Source: Rapana venosa
Lineage: Eukaryota; Mollusca; Gastropoda; Neogastropoda; Muricidae
DNA: 64,000 nt
Assembly (NCBI GenBank): GCA_028751875.1
Contig: CM054157.1
Span: forward strand, 347,322 to 411,321
Direction: 5' to 3'
Of this stretch, positions 53,106 to 63,740 are shown piece by piece. A program made the position numbers and the translations under genes. Within the stretch, counting starts at the first letter, position 1, and each line of letters starts with the position of its first letter. The notes under the pieces were generated by a model. That model had not been told where the DNA came from. It worked only from the letters and a program-made list of their open reading frames with translations, and ran no database searches.

Positions 53106-54987
53106 GTACATTGGCGACGACGATAGCAACGTCATTACTACCTTCTTGTTCTTGATATATTTGTTCATTCTTGGTGTATTTTCTCTTCTTGTTGTTTCCT
53201 TTTCCATTTTTTTCTTTCAGATATATTACTTGTGCTTTGTTATGTTTTTTTTCCTCTTTTTGAGGCTTCATGAAAAAAAATTCATTGTACGTAATCTGCT
53301 ACCCTCTAAACAAAATTTCGTATTTCGTAAAATTTCGTACTACTTTCTTTCTTACTTACTTACGTACTTACTATCTAACTAACTTACTTACTCATTTATT
53401 TACTTACTTACTTACTTACTTCTCACCTATTTACTTACTTACCTCTTTACTTTTTTTCTCCCTTCCTTCCATACTTCCTTCCTTCCTACCTTAGTTACTT
53501 ATTTACTAATTTACTTACATACTTTGCTAATATTTACTTTTGTTGCTTCCTTCCTTACCTACTTACGTACTGCTTACTTAGCTATTTACTTACTTACTTA
53601 TGTAGTTACGTACTAACCTATATACTTACTGTTTTACTTACTTACATACTTCCTTCCTTCCTTATCTACTTATTTACTAATTTACTTACATTCTTTGCTA
53701 ATTACGAACCTTTTAAAAATTATTTACCTACTTACTTAGTTACTTTTGTTGCTTAATTACTTACTTTCTTCCTTCCTTCCTTCTTTACTTAGCTTCTTAC
53801 TTACCTTATTGGTTCCTTACTTACCTACCTACCCACTTGTTTACTTATTTACTTACTTTTTTCCTTACTTCTTCTTTGGCTTGCTTCCTTCCTTCCTTTC
53901 CCACTTACGTACTACTTACTAACTTAGTTAGTTAGTTACTTACGTACTAACCTACTTATTTACTTACTTACCTGCTTCCTTACTGTCGTACTTTACATAA
54001 CTTTAATATACCCACTCACTTACATACTTACTTACCTACTTACTGAATGACAGGCTGAGTTACTTACTTAATACTTTCTTGTTTACTTACTTGCTTGTTT
54101 AGTTATTACTTGCTTGTTTACTTTCTTACTTACTTATTTACTGACTTCCTTTCTTAGTTACTTACTTACCTACTACCTTGCTTACTTACATTTTTATTTA
54201 CTTACCTACCTACCTACCCACCTACCTATCCACCTACTCACTCACTCACTCACTCACTCACTCACTCACTCACTCACTCACTCACTCACTCACTCACTCA
54301 CTCACTCACATATTTACACACTTACATACTTACATAGTGACTTAGTTATTTACTTACTAATTTATTTACTTTCTTATGTACGTTTTTTCATACCGTACTT
54401 TATTATTGCTTTGAATGTTTACTTACTTTCTTACTGATTTTTAAAAAACAACAACTTTCTGACTTACCTAAGAAACTACGTATTTACTTTATTCCTTACT
54501 TTCTATCCTCCTATATTACTTACATGCTTTCTTACTGACTTATTTACTTACTTTTCTACTCATTTACTTATTTACTTACTTATATTGTAGTTTTACTTAC
54601 TTACTTATTTACTTACTTAGTTACTTACATACTTATTTTTTAATTCATTTTTAAACATTTTTACATACTTACTAATTTACTTATTTACTTTTTCCTTCCT
54701 TCCTTCCGTCCTTCCTTACCTACTTACGTAGTTACTTACTTACGTACTTCCTACTAGCTTACTTATCTACATACTTAATCACTTACTTACTTGCTTCCTT
54801 ATTTACGTACTTTACGTAACTTTAATTTACTTACTTACCTATCTACTTTTTTGCTTGCTTGCTTACTTACTTACTTACCTACTTGCTTGCTTGCTTGTTT
54901 ACTTTCTTATTTAATTCTTAAGTGAGAGACCAACTTACTTTCTTAATGATTCTTAATGATTTCTAAGCTAATAACTTACGTATTTAC

Positions 54988-55146
54988 TAAGAACATCTTG
55001 CGCACAGGTTAAATCCTGTTCCGCTTTTCGTAAGAGTAGGCCATTGTGTGCCGGTGGGAACAGATGACAGAATTCACAAAACCACATACACACGGGGACT
55101 GGATATAAAAAAGCACATGAGTGCTTATTCCATTATCCTCGATATA
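54988..55146 (+). mobile_element. SINE family 1, 3' half
   Basis: GAACATCTTGCGCACAGGTT, GTAAGAGTAGGCCATTGTGT, CACACGGGGACTGGATAT and TTATTCCATTATCCTCGATA. A TTAC array follows. Confidence 0.88.
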
Positions 55147-55650
55147 CATTTTTTTAAAAATGAAGTGACTTACTTAGTTACTTACTTGCTTTCTTACTAT
55201 CTTTCTTACTTCCTTAGTTACTTGCTTACTTACCTACTTACTTAGGTACTGACTTTCTAATTTACTTACTTACTTACTCATTTCCTTACTTACTCACTTA
55301 CTAATTTACTTATGTACTTTGAATATTACTTACTTACCTACTTATTTACTTGCTTGCTTACTTCTTTCTTACTTACCTTCTTACTCACCTTATTGATTCC
55401 TTACTTGCTTGCTTGCTTAGTTAGTTATTTACTTATTTTTTCCTTCCTTCCTTACCTACTTACGAAATCACGTACTTACGTACTTACGTGTTTGCTTGCT
55501 TACTTCTTTGCTTACTTACTTACGTACTAACCTACTTATTCACTTCCTTCCTTCCTTCCTTACGTATTTTACGAAACTTTTAATTACCTACTTACTTACC
55601 TAATTACTTAATTACTCACTTACTTACTGACCGATTGACTGCCTGACTTC

Positions 55651-57701
55651 GTTACTCACACGTAAATAACTAAGTAATTAAGTAGGTAGGAAAGGTAGGT
55701 AGGTAGGTAAGTAAATACAAAAAAAAGTAAGCAAGTAAGGTAGTAGGTAAGTAAGTAACTAACTAAGAAAGAAAGTGAGTAAATAAGTGACAATGATAAT
55801 GACAAATTCTTTTATTTCGAGGATAATGAATAAGCACTTATGCGCTTTTAACACTTTTTTACATCAAGTAAGTACAGTAAGTGAGTAAGTAAGTAAGAAA
55901 GTAAACAAGAAAAGCAAGCAAGTAAGTAAGTAAGATAACGAGTAGGCAAGTAAAAAAATGTAAGTAAGTAAGTAGGTAATTAGATAATTAAGTAAGTAAA
56001 CAAGCGAGCAAGCAAGTGAGTAAGTATGTAAGTACGTACATAGGTAGGAAAGTATCTAAATAATTAACTAAGAAAATAAGCAAATAAGGTAGTAAGTCAG
56101 TCCATCAGTCAGTCAGTCAGTCAGTAAATAAAGTATGTAACGAAACAAGTAAGTAAGTAATAATTAAGTATGAAAGTAAGTAAATAAGTATGTAAGTAAG
56201 CTAGTAAGCTAGTAAGAAAGTAAGTAAGTAGTAGATAAGTACGTAGGTAAGTAAGTAGGTAAGTAAATAAGCTAGTACGTCAGTAAGTAAACAGATAAGA
56301 AAGAAAGTAAATAAGTAGGTAAGTAAGTAAGTAACAAAGTAAGTAAGTAAGCAAGCAAGTAAGTAATGATTCAGTTAATAAAGTGAGTAACGAAGTAAGT
56401 TGGAAAGCAAGTAAGTAAGTATGTAAGTAAGTAAGCATGGCGGTAAGTAAGTACGTAAGAAAGAAAGTAAGTAAGTAAATAGGTAAGTAGATGCGTGCAT
56501 AAGTACGTAAGTGAAAACGTGAGAACGTAAGTAAGTAAGAAAGCAAGTAAGTAAGTGACTCACTCACTTACTTACTTGCTTTCTTAATTACATGAGTGAA
56601 TGATAGATGAGTGAGTGAGTAAGTAATAAGGTAAGTGCGTTAGTCAATAAGTAAGTAAGTAAGAAAGTAAGTAGGTAAAAAGTAAGTAAGCATTATGAAA
56701 ATAAGTAATATAGAAAGTAATAAAGTAAGTAAGTAAGTAAGTAATATAGTAAGTAAGGAAGCAAATACGTAAGTCATTAGGTTAGTAAGAAAGCAAGGAA
56801 AGTAACAGAGTAAATCGGTCAGTCAATAAACAATTACATTAATAAGGATGTATATAAATAGGTATGTTTGAAAGCACGTGAGTAAGAAAGTAAGTAATTA
56901 TTAAGTTAGTAAGAATGTATTTTAGTAAGTAAGTAAATAAGTAAGCAAGTAAAAAAGTAAGAAAAGTAAGTGAGTTAAAAAAAGTAAATATATAATTAAG
57001 TAAGTAAGTAAAGAAGGAAGGAAGGAAACAAGCAAGCAAGTACGTACGTAAGTAAATAAGTAAGTATGTAAAAATGTATATTTAAAAAAAAGTAAGTATG
57101 TAAGTAACTAAGTAAGTAAATAAGTAGGTAAGTAAAAAATATTATGTAAGTAAGTAAATAAGTAAATGAGTAGAAAAGTAAGTAAGAAGTAAGTAAATAA
57201 GTAAGTCAGTCATTAAGGAGGATAGAAAATAAGTAAGGAAGAAAGTAAATACGTAGGTGTTTTTTTTAGGCAATTCAGAGAATAAAAAAGAAAATAAGTA
57301 AGAAAATAAGTAAACAATTAAATAAAAAAAAGTACATAAAAAGTAAGTATGAAAATATGTATATAAGAAAGTAAGTGAATTAGTAAATAAATAACTAAGT
57401 CACTATATAAGTATGTAAGTGTCTAAATAAGTAAGTAAGTAAGTGAGTGAGTGAGTAATTCAGTAAGTAGGTAGGTAGGAAAGGTAGATATTTGGGTAGG
57501 TAGGTAAGTAAATAAAAATGTAAGTAAGTAAGGTAGTAGGTAAGTAAGTAACTAAGAAAGGAAGTCAGTAAATAAGTAAGAAAGTAAACATGCAGGTAAG
57601 AAAGTCAATAAGAAAGTGAGTAAGTAAGTAAACAATCAAGTATGTAAGTAAGTAACTCAGCCAGTCAGTCAGTCAGTCAGTCAGTCAGTAAGTAAGTACG
57701 T
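55651..57701. repeat. GTAA-rich degenerate satellite, second (inverted) half
   Basis: From about 55660 the dominant word changes from TTAC to its complement GTAA (AAGTAAGTAAGT) for about 2 kb. A short TTAC stretch returns at 56554-56590. CAGT repeats lie at 56101-56124 and 57660-57690. Confidence 0.95.
55808..55864 (-). mobile_element. SINE family 1, 3' end fragment
   Basis: On the minus strand: GATGTAAAAAAGTGTTAAAA, GCATAAGTGCTTATTCATTA and TCCTCGAAATAAAAGAAT. Its tail points into TTAC repeats when read on its own strand. Confidence 0.8.
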
Positions 57702-57849
57702 AAGGCGTGGAAACGGTCACCCATCCAAGGCTATATATATAGAATGGGGACGGGATAGCTCAGTGGTCGGACCACTCGCTTTTCCCCAGCTAAGGTTAAG
57801 CAGCATCGAGCGTGGTTACCACTTGGATGGGTGACCGTTTGCGCGCCTT
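57702..57849. repeat. Inverted repeat of a 5S-rRNA-like segment
   Basis: 57702-57729 is the reverse complement of 57822-57849 at 26 of 28 positions. The core is CTTGGATGGGTGACCGTTT. The 92-bp loop contains the SINE head. Confidence 0.88.
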
Positions 57850-58018
57850 GGCTTCAGTACAGTTCCCCAGCTGTAAATGGGTACCTGCCTCTTTAGGGTC
57901 AGGGAAGGTAAAGCAGCGAGGGAGAGGAGATGGGCTCCACCCTCAATATGCTGGCCCTAGAGAAGTGAGATCTCTGACGTCTTGCTCCTCTACGACCTTA
58001 TAGGTTATGGGACACCAG
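57746..58018 (+). mobile_element. Hybrid SINE: tRNA-like start joined to 5S-rRNA-derived segment
   Basis: Starts GGGGACGGGATAGCTCAGTG, like SINE family 1. It then shows TAAGGTTAAGCAGCATCGAG, GTGGTTACCACTTGG and ATGGGTGACCG, which correspond to the box A to box C internal promoter region of metazoan 5S rRNA genes (AAGTTAAGCA, GGTTAGTACTTGGATGGGTG). The body continues to about 58018 and ends at a CA array. A 5S-derived promoter marks SINE3-type elements. The combination with the tRNA-like start is seen here directly; whether it is a distinct family is an inference. Confidence 0.75.
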
Positions 58019-58034
58019 TACATACACACACACA

Positions 58035-58076
<42 letters not shown>

Positions 58077-58086
58077 ATATATATAT

Positions 58087-58166
<80 letters not shown>
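58019..58166. repeat. (CA)n, (TA)n and (GA)n in series
   Basis: CA at 58023-58072, TA with TAATA breaks to 58120, and GA to 58164. Confidence 0.97.
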
Positions 58167-58168
<2 letters not shown>

Positions 58169-58918
58169 TAGACAGGTAGATAAATAGATAGGTAAGTAGG
58201 TTGGTTGGTATGCAGATGTCGATAGTCATTAAGAATAAATAAGTTTGTTAGAAAAGATGACTTTTGCAGACAGACAGACAAACAGACATACATAAATAAA
58301 TAAACACATGCACACATGCTTTCTCTCTGACACACACACAGAAGTTAAGGGGATAGTTTTGATTTTTATTTACAAAAACAATATACAGAAAACAGTTTCG
58401 TACATCTGTAAAATACACGAAGCCATAAATAGCTCGTTTCGTCCCACACTCATTCAGTCACCCAATCACTCATGAATATGACGATACTGAACATAGCTAT
58501 TGTTAATGTTTTATTGCTTTTTGTTGTAATACCCCGTGAAGCTCTTCATTTCATAACAATAGCAACGCAATCGTCATTTTCATTTTATTGAAACAAATCG
58601 AAACATCTTGGGATTCTTCTGTGTTGCATTGCTTCGTGGTCTGTAATGTTTTTTGTAATCCTTGTAATACTCCGTGTTTATAGTGTTGTAGCTGTTGTAC
58701 TGCAGTAATGACATGTATTGCATTGAGCTGTATTGTGTTGTATTTTATTGTATCGCATTGCATTTCACTTTATAGTATTGTATTGGATTGTATTGAACTG
58801 TATTGCAGAGCAGGGCATGACATAAAATGCTATGGTATAGTATTGTATGGTACAATTTTGTATGGTATAGGTTACGTTATGCCATGGTATGCTATTGTAT
58901 GCTAAAATATGCTATGGT
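58167..58918. other. Interval with degenerate TATTG/TATGG repeats
   Basis: CAGACA and CATAAATA patches at 58268-58310, then ordinary AT-rich sequence, then degenerate TTGTATTG/TATGGTA pentamers at 58685-58915. No gene seen. Confidence 0.6.
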
Positions 58919-59018
58919 AAGGTGCTCTGAATTGTACTGTATTAAATGACATTTTAATGTGTTGTCATCACAAACCTTTATGTTTGTCTTCGATTTTACG
59001 TCTCTGTACCAAAAGTGA
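58919..59018. repeat. Direct repeat flanking LINE B, left copy
   Basis: About 100 bp, GTGCTCTGAATTGTACTGTA to CCAAAAGTGAT, repeated with about ten differences at 62775-62878. The distal part holds a minus-strand I-like LINE tail (ACGTAAAAT on the minus strand). Confidence 0.85.
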
Positions 59019-59701
59019 TTAAAAAATAAAAAAAAGCTTAGATTCAGATTCAGATTCAGAATATTTTATTGCCATTTAAGTCATGTAGACTTATTTGACA
59101 CAACAAAAACTTAGTGTCTGTGTGTGGTAGTAGGCATCCTTCAGTCTCGGAAGACTATGGAGCTGCGCTCTAGGTGTTCATTCTGGTACAGCGTCGGATG
59201 CAGCACGGGAATGACAGTCCCTATGGCAGAGGGCACAGATGAAGTCTGACGCTGGTCCGTCTTCCTGGGCTGCAGCCTTTCTTCTCGTTCTCTCTGCCTC
59301 ATGCTGCTGAGCAAGTGTCTCTTCCAACTTGGACAGACCTTTCTGTACAGTCTGTCTCCAGGCTGACCGATCGAGGGCTGTTGCTTCCCAGCTGTTCTGG
59401 TCGATGTCCAAGGCTTCTAAGTCCCTCTAGCACACGTCTTTGTTTTGCAGCTGTGGTCTGCCAGTGGGACGTTTTCCCTGCACAAGTTCTTTATAGAGGA
59501 CGTCTTTAGGGATCCGTCCGTCGTACGAGATGGCTGAGCCAGCACATACCTCTCTGTTTCAGCAGCGTGTACATGCTGGTGCTCCAGCTCTTTACAGGAC
59601 AGTGTTGTTTGGGACCTTGTCCTGCCAGGTGATGTTCAGGATGTGTTGGAGGCAACGCATGTGAAAAGCATTGAGCTTTTGCTTTTGTCAGGCACGTCAA
59701 G
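59019..59701 (-). mobile_element. LINE B, 3' part
   Basis: The left edge is a tail with AATATTCTGAATCTGAATCT and GGCAATAAAATATT (minus strand), a normal LINE 3' end. Inside, the minus strand encodes LNAFHMRCLQHILNITWQDK, then MDIDQNSWEATALDRSAWRQ, a Gln/Glu/Arg-rich helix, and FICALCHRDCHSR near the end, the first half of a C2H2 finger. The reading frame is broken repeatedly. The match to LINE A (LNHFHTTCLRKLFGIKWQDK) shows that it belongs to the same clade. Confidence 0.85.
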
Positions 59702-59716
59702 TCCAGGAATCGCTGT
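59702..59716. repeat. 15-bp target-site duplication, left copy
   Basis: TCCAGGAATCGCTGT, identical to 62028-62042. It flanks LINE C. Confidence 0.95.
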
Positions 59717-59949
59717 TGTTGACTTCAATTTTACGTCTGTTCACTTCTAGTGATATTAGACGAGGGGGAATAAATGGAGGGGTGGATGTCTTATTAACAA
59801 CAAAAACAGATAAATAAATATAAAAAAATTACCCCCCAAAAACACCCCCCCCCCACCAACCATGCTTTTACAAACAAATCACATAAAGAAACTTGGCAAT
59901 GCAACAGGAATGATAAAAAAATAAAAACATGCCATTAACGTTAATGCAA

Positions 59950-60760
59950 CTATAACAAATGTCCTAAGGGACTGCGATAAAGGCCTTTCACAAGTTCAAA
60001 TGCCAGTTTTAAATTATTGAATATGCTGGTAAGGGAATTTGCAGAAAAATGGGGCATGAAAGGTTTTACACTCTGGCAGTCAAAAAGTATATGAGTATTG
60101 GTGATATTCTCACCACATAGACATTTACCATTTTTGCTGAATTTGGTTATGAATGCATTTAGTTTCATTCTATAAAATAAAGCAGTAATTCTTCTTGACG
60201 TAAAAACATTTACACAAGCCTTTGAATGGTTCACGACTGTTAAATTATCGGTGTTAATTGCAGTTCTAGTTAAAGATCTATCATTTTGCTGATTAGTTTC
60301 CGTGACCTGTCTCCATGATTTTTGTTCTAGTAAGCTGTACCCCTCTTTTAAGGATAGAGGCACATGCAATTCTATTGCATCCCGTTCATGTTTTGCACCT
60401 TTTTTGGCAGCTCTATCCGCCCACTCATTTGGAAAGAATCCAGTGTGTGAAGGCACCCAACAAAAATTAACACTTATGCCCTTTAAGGTTAAGAGATGGA
60501 TAACATGCTTAATTTCTAATATAATTTTCGAAGTTTTCTTATAACATGGAGATTTTAAAGCATACAATACCGACTTAGAATCAACGCAAAGAAGGATTTT
60601 AAATATATACAATGGCAAATCAAGAATATAAATAAGACCCATTAATATTGCTATTAGTTCTGCTGTAAATATCGAGTGATATTTACCAACATAGTATGAT
60701 TTTTCAATTTTCAACGCTGGTATAACAAAAGCAGAACCTGTTTCTTGATTACTAGACGTG
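59950..60760 (-). pseudogene. LINE C RNase H domain and C-terminus
   Basis: YTDGSR (first catalytic Asp) near 60756 is in a different frame from the rest. Then FTAELIAI (catalytic Glu), CVDSKSVLYAL (Asp) and WVPSHTGFFPNEWADRAAK (His and last Asp) follow in one frame (60714-59950). The C-terminus has CLCGENITNTHILFDC, a zinc-knuckle-like C-x-C-x8-H-x4-C. Two frameshifts close to the RT junction make it non-functional. Confidence 0.87.
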
Positions 60761-61951
60761 ATCCGTCTGTATAAATTTGTAAATGGTCAAATACTTATGA
60801 TGAATGTGGGATCGGACATCAGAAACCATTATATTCAAATTGTCATTCTTGTTTACATTAGACACCTCTATGTCAAAGTGTGCTTTATTCATCTCCCATG
60901 ATGGGCAAGGTAAGATTGCTTCTCGTGTGTCCATGCTGAGTTGATTGACTTCAGAGTTTTGTACCAGATCAGACACATATGTACTTATGGGCATTATAGA
61001 AGCAATATATTTCGCTCTTTTAGGAAAATCCAAATCTGATTGTACTTCTATTTCTTCTGAAATAAAGTTTTCAGTCGTTTTGTTTCTAAGCACATATTTA
61101 GCACATGCCAGTTGACGGTAATCATCTAAAGGCAACATGCCGACTTCGTTATATGTTCCCAGGGCTGAGGCGTGATAAGGCACACCAAGAGCCAGCCTGT
61201 ATGCTTTGCAGTCTATACTTTGTAACTTTTTAAGTAAATACTTAGGAGCACTGAAAAATACCTCTTGGCCATACGATAATTTTGAACGAATAAGAGAAGT
61301 AGCTAAATATTTCAGATTTAATGTGTCTTGGCCCCAGAACTGTTTACTTACCATCTTCAAAAAGTTTAAGCCTTTCTTTGCTTTAGTTAAATTGTGTTCA
61401 ATATGTGCATTCCAAGTTAGCTTAGAGGTGAGAATAACACCCAAGAACTTTACGGTATCTTTATACTCAATCACGTCGGTCCCAATTCTAAATGCTGGTA
61501 GCTCATCTGGATTACTGCTATTGTTAAAAAGCACAGTGTACGTTTTTTCTGTGGATAAAGTAAATCCATTTTCGAGCATATAGTTATCGATGTTGTTAAG
61601 TTGGTTCTGGTATACCTTTTTAATGTAGTTTACCGCTCTTTTTGGTGTGTTTCGTTTCATAGAAACATTCATCCACATGCATATATTATTATCATCTGCA
61701 TATTGCACTAAGACGACTTCTTTTGACAATTTCACAGGGAGATCATGCAGCAAAACATTAAATAAGAGAGGCGATATTACAGAACCTTGAGGTAGTCCCA
61801 TATGAAGAGATATAAAACTTGAATATGATTTAGCTACTCTAACCTGTATACTTCTGTTAGTAAAAAAACCCTTTAATATAGTGATAGAAATACCCAGAAA
61901 AACCCAGATTCTTAAGTCTATGTAGCAACTTAGCATGCCAAACTTGATCAT
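60752..61951 (-). pseudogene. LINE C reverse transcriptase, motif B onward
   Basis: A frame of 399 codons with ILKGFFTNRSIQVRVAKSYS, motif B (HMGLPQGSVISPLLFNVL), motif C (VQYADDNNI), FTLSTEKTYTVLF and VKFLGVILTSKLTWNAHIEH (the thumb-proximal segment). The Tyr-Asp-Gln-Val-Trp-His of motif A lies just upstream in another frame. It ends where the RNase H begins. QYADD and the downstream FLG-x-x-[FL]D/TSKLTW pattern fit the I clade. Confidence 0.87.
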
Positions 61952-62027
61952 ACACCTTTTTATATTAAAAAATGTTGCAAGAACGTTCTTTCTTCTTGCA
62001 AACTGAATATTTATATGCGTTGATAGC

Positions 62028-62042
62028 TCCAGGAATCGCTGT
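62028..62042. repeat. 15-bp target-site duplication, right copy
   Basis: TCCAGGAATCGCTGT. It lies inside the LINE B coding sequence, at a Asp-Ser-Asp-Ser-Trp codon stretch where LINE A has Gly-Ser-Glu-Ser-Trp. Confidence 0.95.
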
Positions 62043-62790
62043 CATACAGGAGGGTGCTCACAATGCAGGCTCTGTAGATCTGGATCTTTGTGTACTTACT
62101 GTTGTTCCATGCTTTTATTTGGTTATGGTGGTAGCTGCTTTATCGATGCGCTTGTTGAGCTCTGCATCAAGTGAGAGGGTGTCTGAGATAGTTGAGCCCA
62201 GATAAACAAAGTCATGGACACTGACGCTTGTGACTGGGGAAAGGTCATCATCCTGTCCCATGACTTGTGTTTTCTTCAAGCTTATGGCTAGCCCAAAGTC
62301 TTGACAGAAATCGCTGAAGCGAGTCACGAGTCGCCGTAGGTCCTCAGCTGAATGGGTGGTTACTGCTGCGTCGTCTGCAAAGAGGATGTCATGGAGACAC
62401 CTCAGCTGGACTTAAGTCTTGGCTCTTAATCTGGAGAGGTTGAAGAGCTTTCCGTCTGACCTGGTTCGGTGGTAGATACTTTTAGCTGCAGGACCAAATG
62501 CGTGTTTCAGCATCTGCACGGAAGATTCAAACAGGGTGGGAACCATGACACACCCCTGTTTTACTCTGTTCCGTATGTTTAAAGCAGCTTGTGTTAAGCT
62601 GTCAAAGATGACGGTGCCTTTTAAGTCTTCGTAGAAGGATCTGTTGATGCTGAGAAGTTTGGGCGAACATCCAGTCTTCGGAAGGATCTTGAAGAGGCCA
62701 TCCCTACTGACAAGATCGAAAGCCTTTGTGAGGTCTATGAAGGCAACAATGAGTGCTTGCCTACATTTCTCCTGAAGGTGTGCTCTGTAT
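62043..62790 (-). mobile_element. LINE B, 5' part (5'-truncated RT)
   Basis: Minus strand: RAHLQEKCRQALIVAFIDLT with KAFD (motif A), then NRVKQGCVMVPTLF (motif B) and DGKLFNLSRLRAKT, a stop, then DFCQDFGLAISLKKTQVMGQ and FVYLGSTISDTLSLDAEL and TKIQIYRACIVSTLLYDSDS. The FADD region is disrupted. It joins codon for codon with 59701 once LINE C is ignored. It is truncated at about 62785 just before motif A. Confidence 0.87.
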
Positions 62791-62878
62791 TGTACTGTAT
62801 TAAATGACATTTTAATGTGTTGTCATAACAAGCCTTTTTGTCTGTATTCGATTTTACGTCTCTTTACCAGAAGTGATA
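62775..62878. repeat. Direct repeat flanking LINE B, right copy
   Basis: GTGTGCTCTGTATTGTACTG to CCAGAAGTGAT, matching 58919-59018. The first bases overlap the LINE B edge. Confidence 0.85.
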
Positions 62879-62915
62879 TAAGACACACACAAACAGAAAT
62901 AAAACAATAAAAAAG

Positions 62916-62918
<3 letters not shown>

Positions 62919-62980
<62 letters not shown>
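62919..62980. repeat. (TG)n microsatellite
   Basis: A perfect TG run of about 62 bp. Confidence 0.97.
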
Positions 62981-62982
<2 letters not shown>

Positions 62983-63374
62983 AAAGTGTGGCAAATTGTG
63001 TGGTAAAGTCTTGACCTCCATAAGAGTTTTATGTATTTATTTTATTTATTTATTCTTTTATATGTGCATCACTTAGAGTGCATCACCGAGGCACAGACCC
63101 ACTTTATCCCGCTTACCAGTGCGCTATTTTCAGCAGAAAACTACTTTATGACCAGTCTTTTGTTCCTCTGGCTCTTTTTACGTGCACTTTCGTGCTGCTC
63201 ATGAGAAATCGTCATCATCTAAACCTAACACTCAAAAAATGAAGTGGAATGGGGCAGGTAGATCAGGCCTAGGAGAAGAACTGATACACGGGTATCTCAC
63301 TTCCTATATTATAGCTTTTTTCACTTTGAAGAATCTCCCCCTCCTCCTTCTTCTTCTTTTTCATCAGCATCCTC
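62981..63374. other. Interval with a possible SINE fragment
   Basis: TTTGTTCCTCTGGCTCTTTTTACGTGCAC-type sequence at about 63158-63190 resembles, from memory, a repeat common in gastropods. The evidence is weak and there is no gene. Confidence 0.3.
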
Positions 63375-63508
63375 CTCCGTCTCCTCTTTATCATGATAAT
63401 GAGAGCAATAATGATAATGATGATAATAATAAGGATGTTGGTGATAGTAACAATAATGATAATGATGATGAAGATTATGATGCTAATAATAATAATAATA
63501 ATAATAAC

Positions 63509-63543
<35 letters not shown>

Positions 63544-63575
63544 CAATAATAATAATAATGATAAAACTATAAGCA
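63375..63575. repeat. (AAT)n/GATAAT tract
   Basis: GATAATGA units, then AAT repeats (63480-63560). The Asn-rich plus-strand frame is an artefact. Confidence 0.95.
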
Positions 63576-63652
63576 TAACTTAAACCATCATAAAAATACC
63601 TTCATTTTCATGCCCAATTATCTCCATTACTATGGTCATTAATGCAGTATCA

Positions 63653-63689
63653 GCATCATCAACAGAATCATCAACAGAATCATCAACAG

Positions 63690-63722
<33 letters not shown>

Positions 63723-63740
63723 TCATCATCATCATCAAAG
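63653..63740. repeat. (ATCAACAGA)n and (ATC)n
   Basis: Four ATCATCAACAGA-type units, then ATC repeats to 63738. His- and Ser-rich frames are artefacts. The remaining 260 bp to the window end show nothing recognised. Confidence 0.94.

Larger units (their letters stand above)
52258..55650. repeat. TTAC-rich degenerate satellite, first half
   Basis: About 3.4 kb dominated by TTAC (ACTTACTTACTT) with TTCC, CTTT and TACC variants. It contains two plus-strand SINE fragments, a trinucleotide block (52818-53105) and a perfect CTCA run (54236-54308). Leu/Tyr/Thr-rich frames are artefacts. Confidence 0.95.
59717..62027 (-). mobile_element. LINE C: I-like non-LTR retrotransposon with RNase H, 5'-truncated
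   Basis: The minus-strand insertion is bounded by a perfect 15-bp duplication. It carries part of an RT, a region downstream and an RNase H domain, followed by a 3' untranslated region ending CGTCTAATATCACTAGAAGT and GAACAGACGTAAAATTGAAG. The RT is cut at motif A, so the copy arose by truncated reverse transcription. Confidence 0.93.

Noticed and set aside
57746..57860. A 5S rRNA gene
   Set aside because: Only the internal promoter part is 5S-like. The first part is tRNA-like and the 3' part of a 5S molecule is absent.
52055..58335. Leu/Tyr/Thr-rich membrane-like frames
   Set aside because: They are translations of TTAC, CA/TA and GA repeats.
59950..60714. A host RNase H gene
   Set aside because: The domain is preceded by a LINE RT on the same strand, flanked by a LINE tail and target-site duplications, and is frameshifted.
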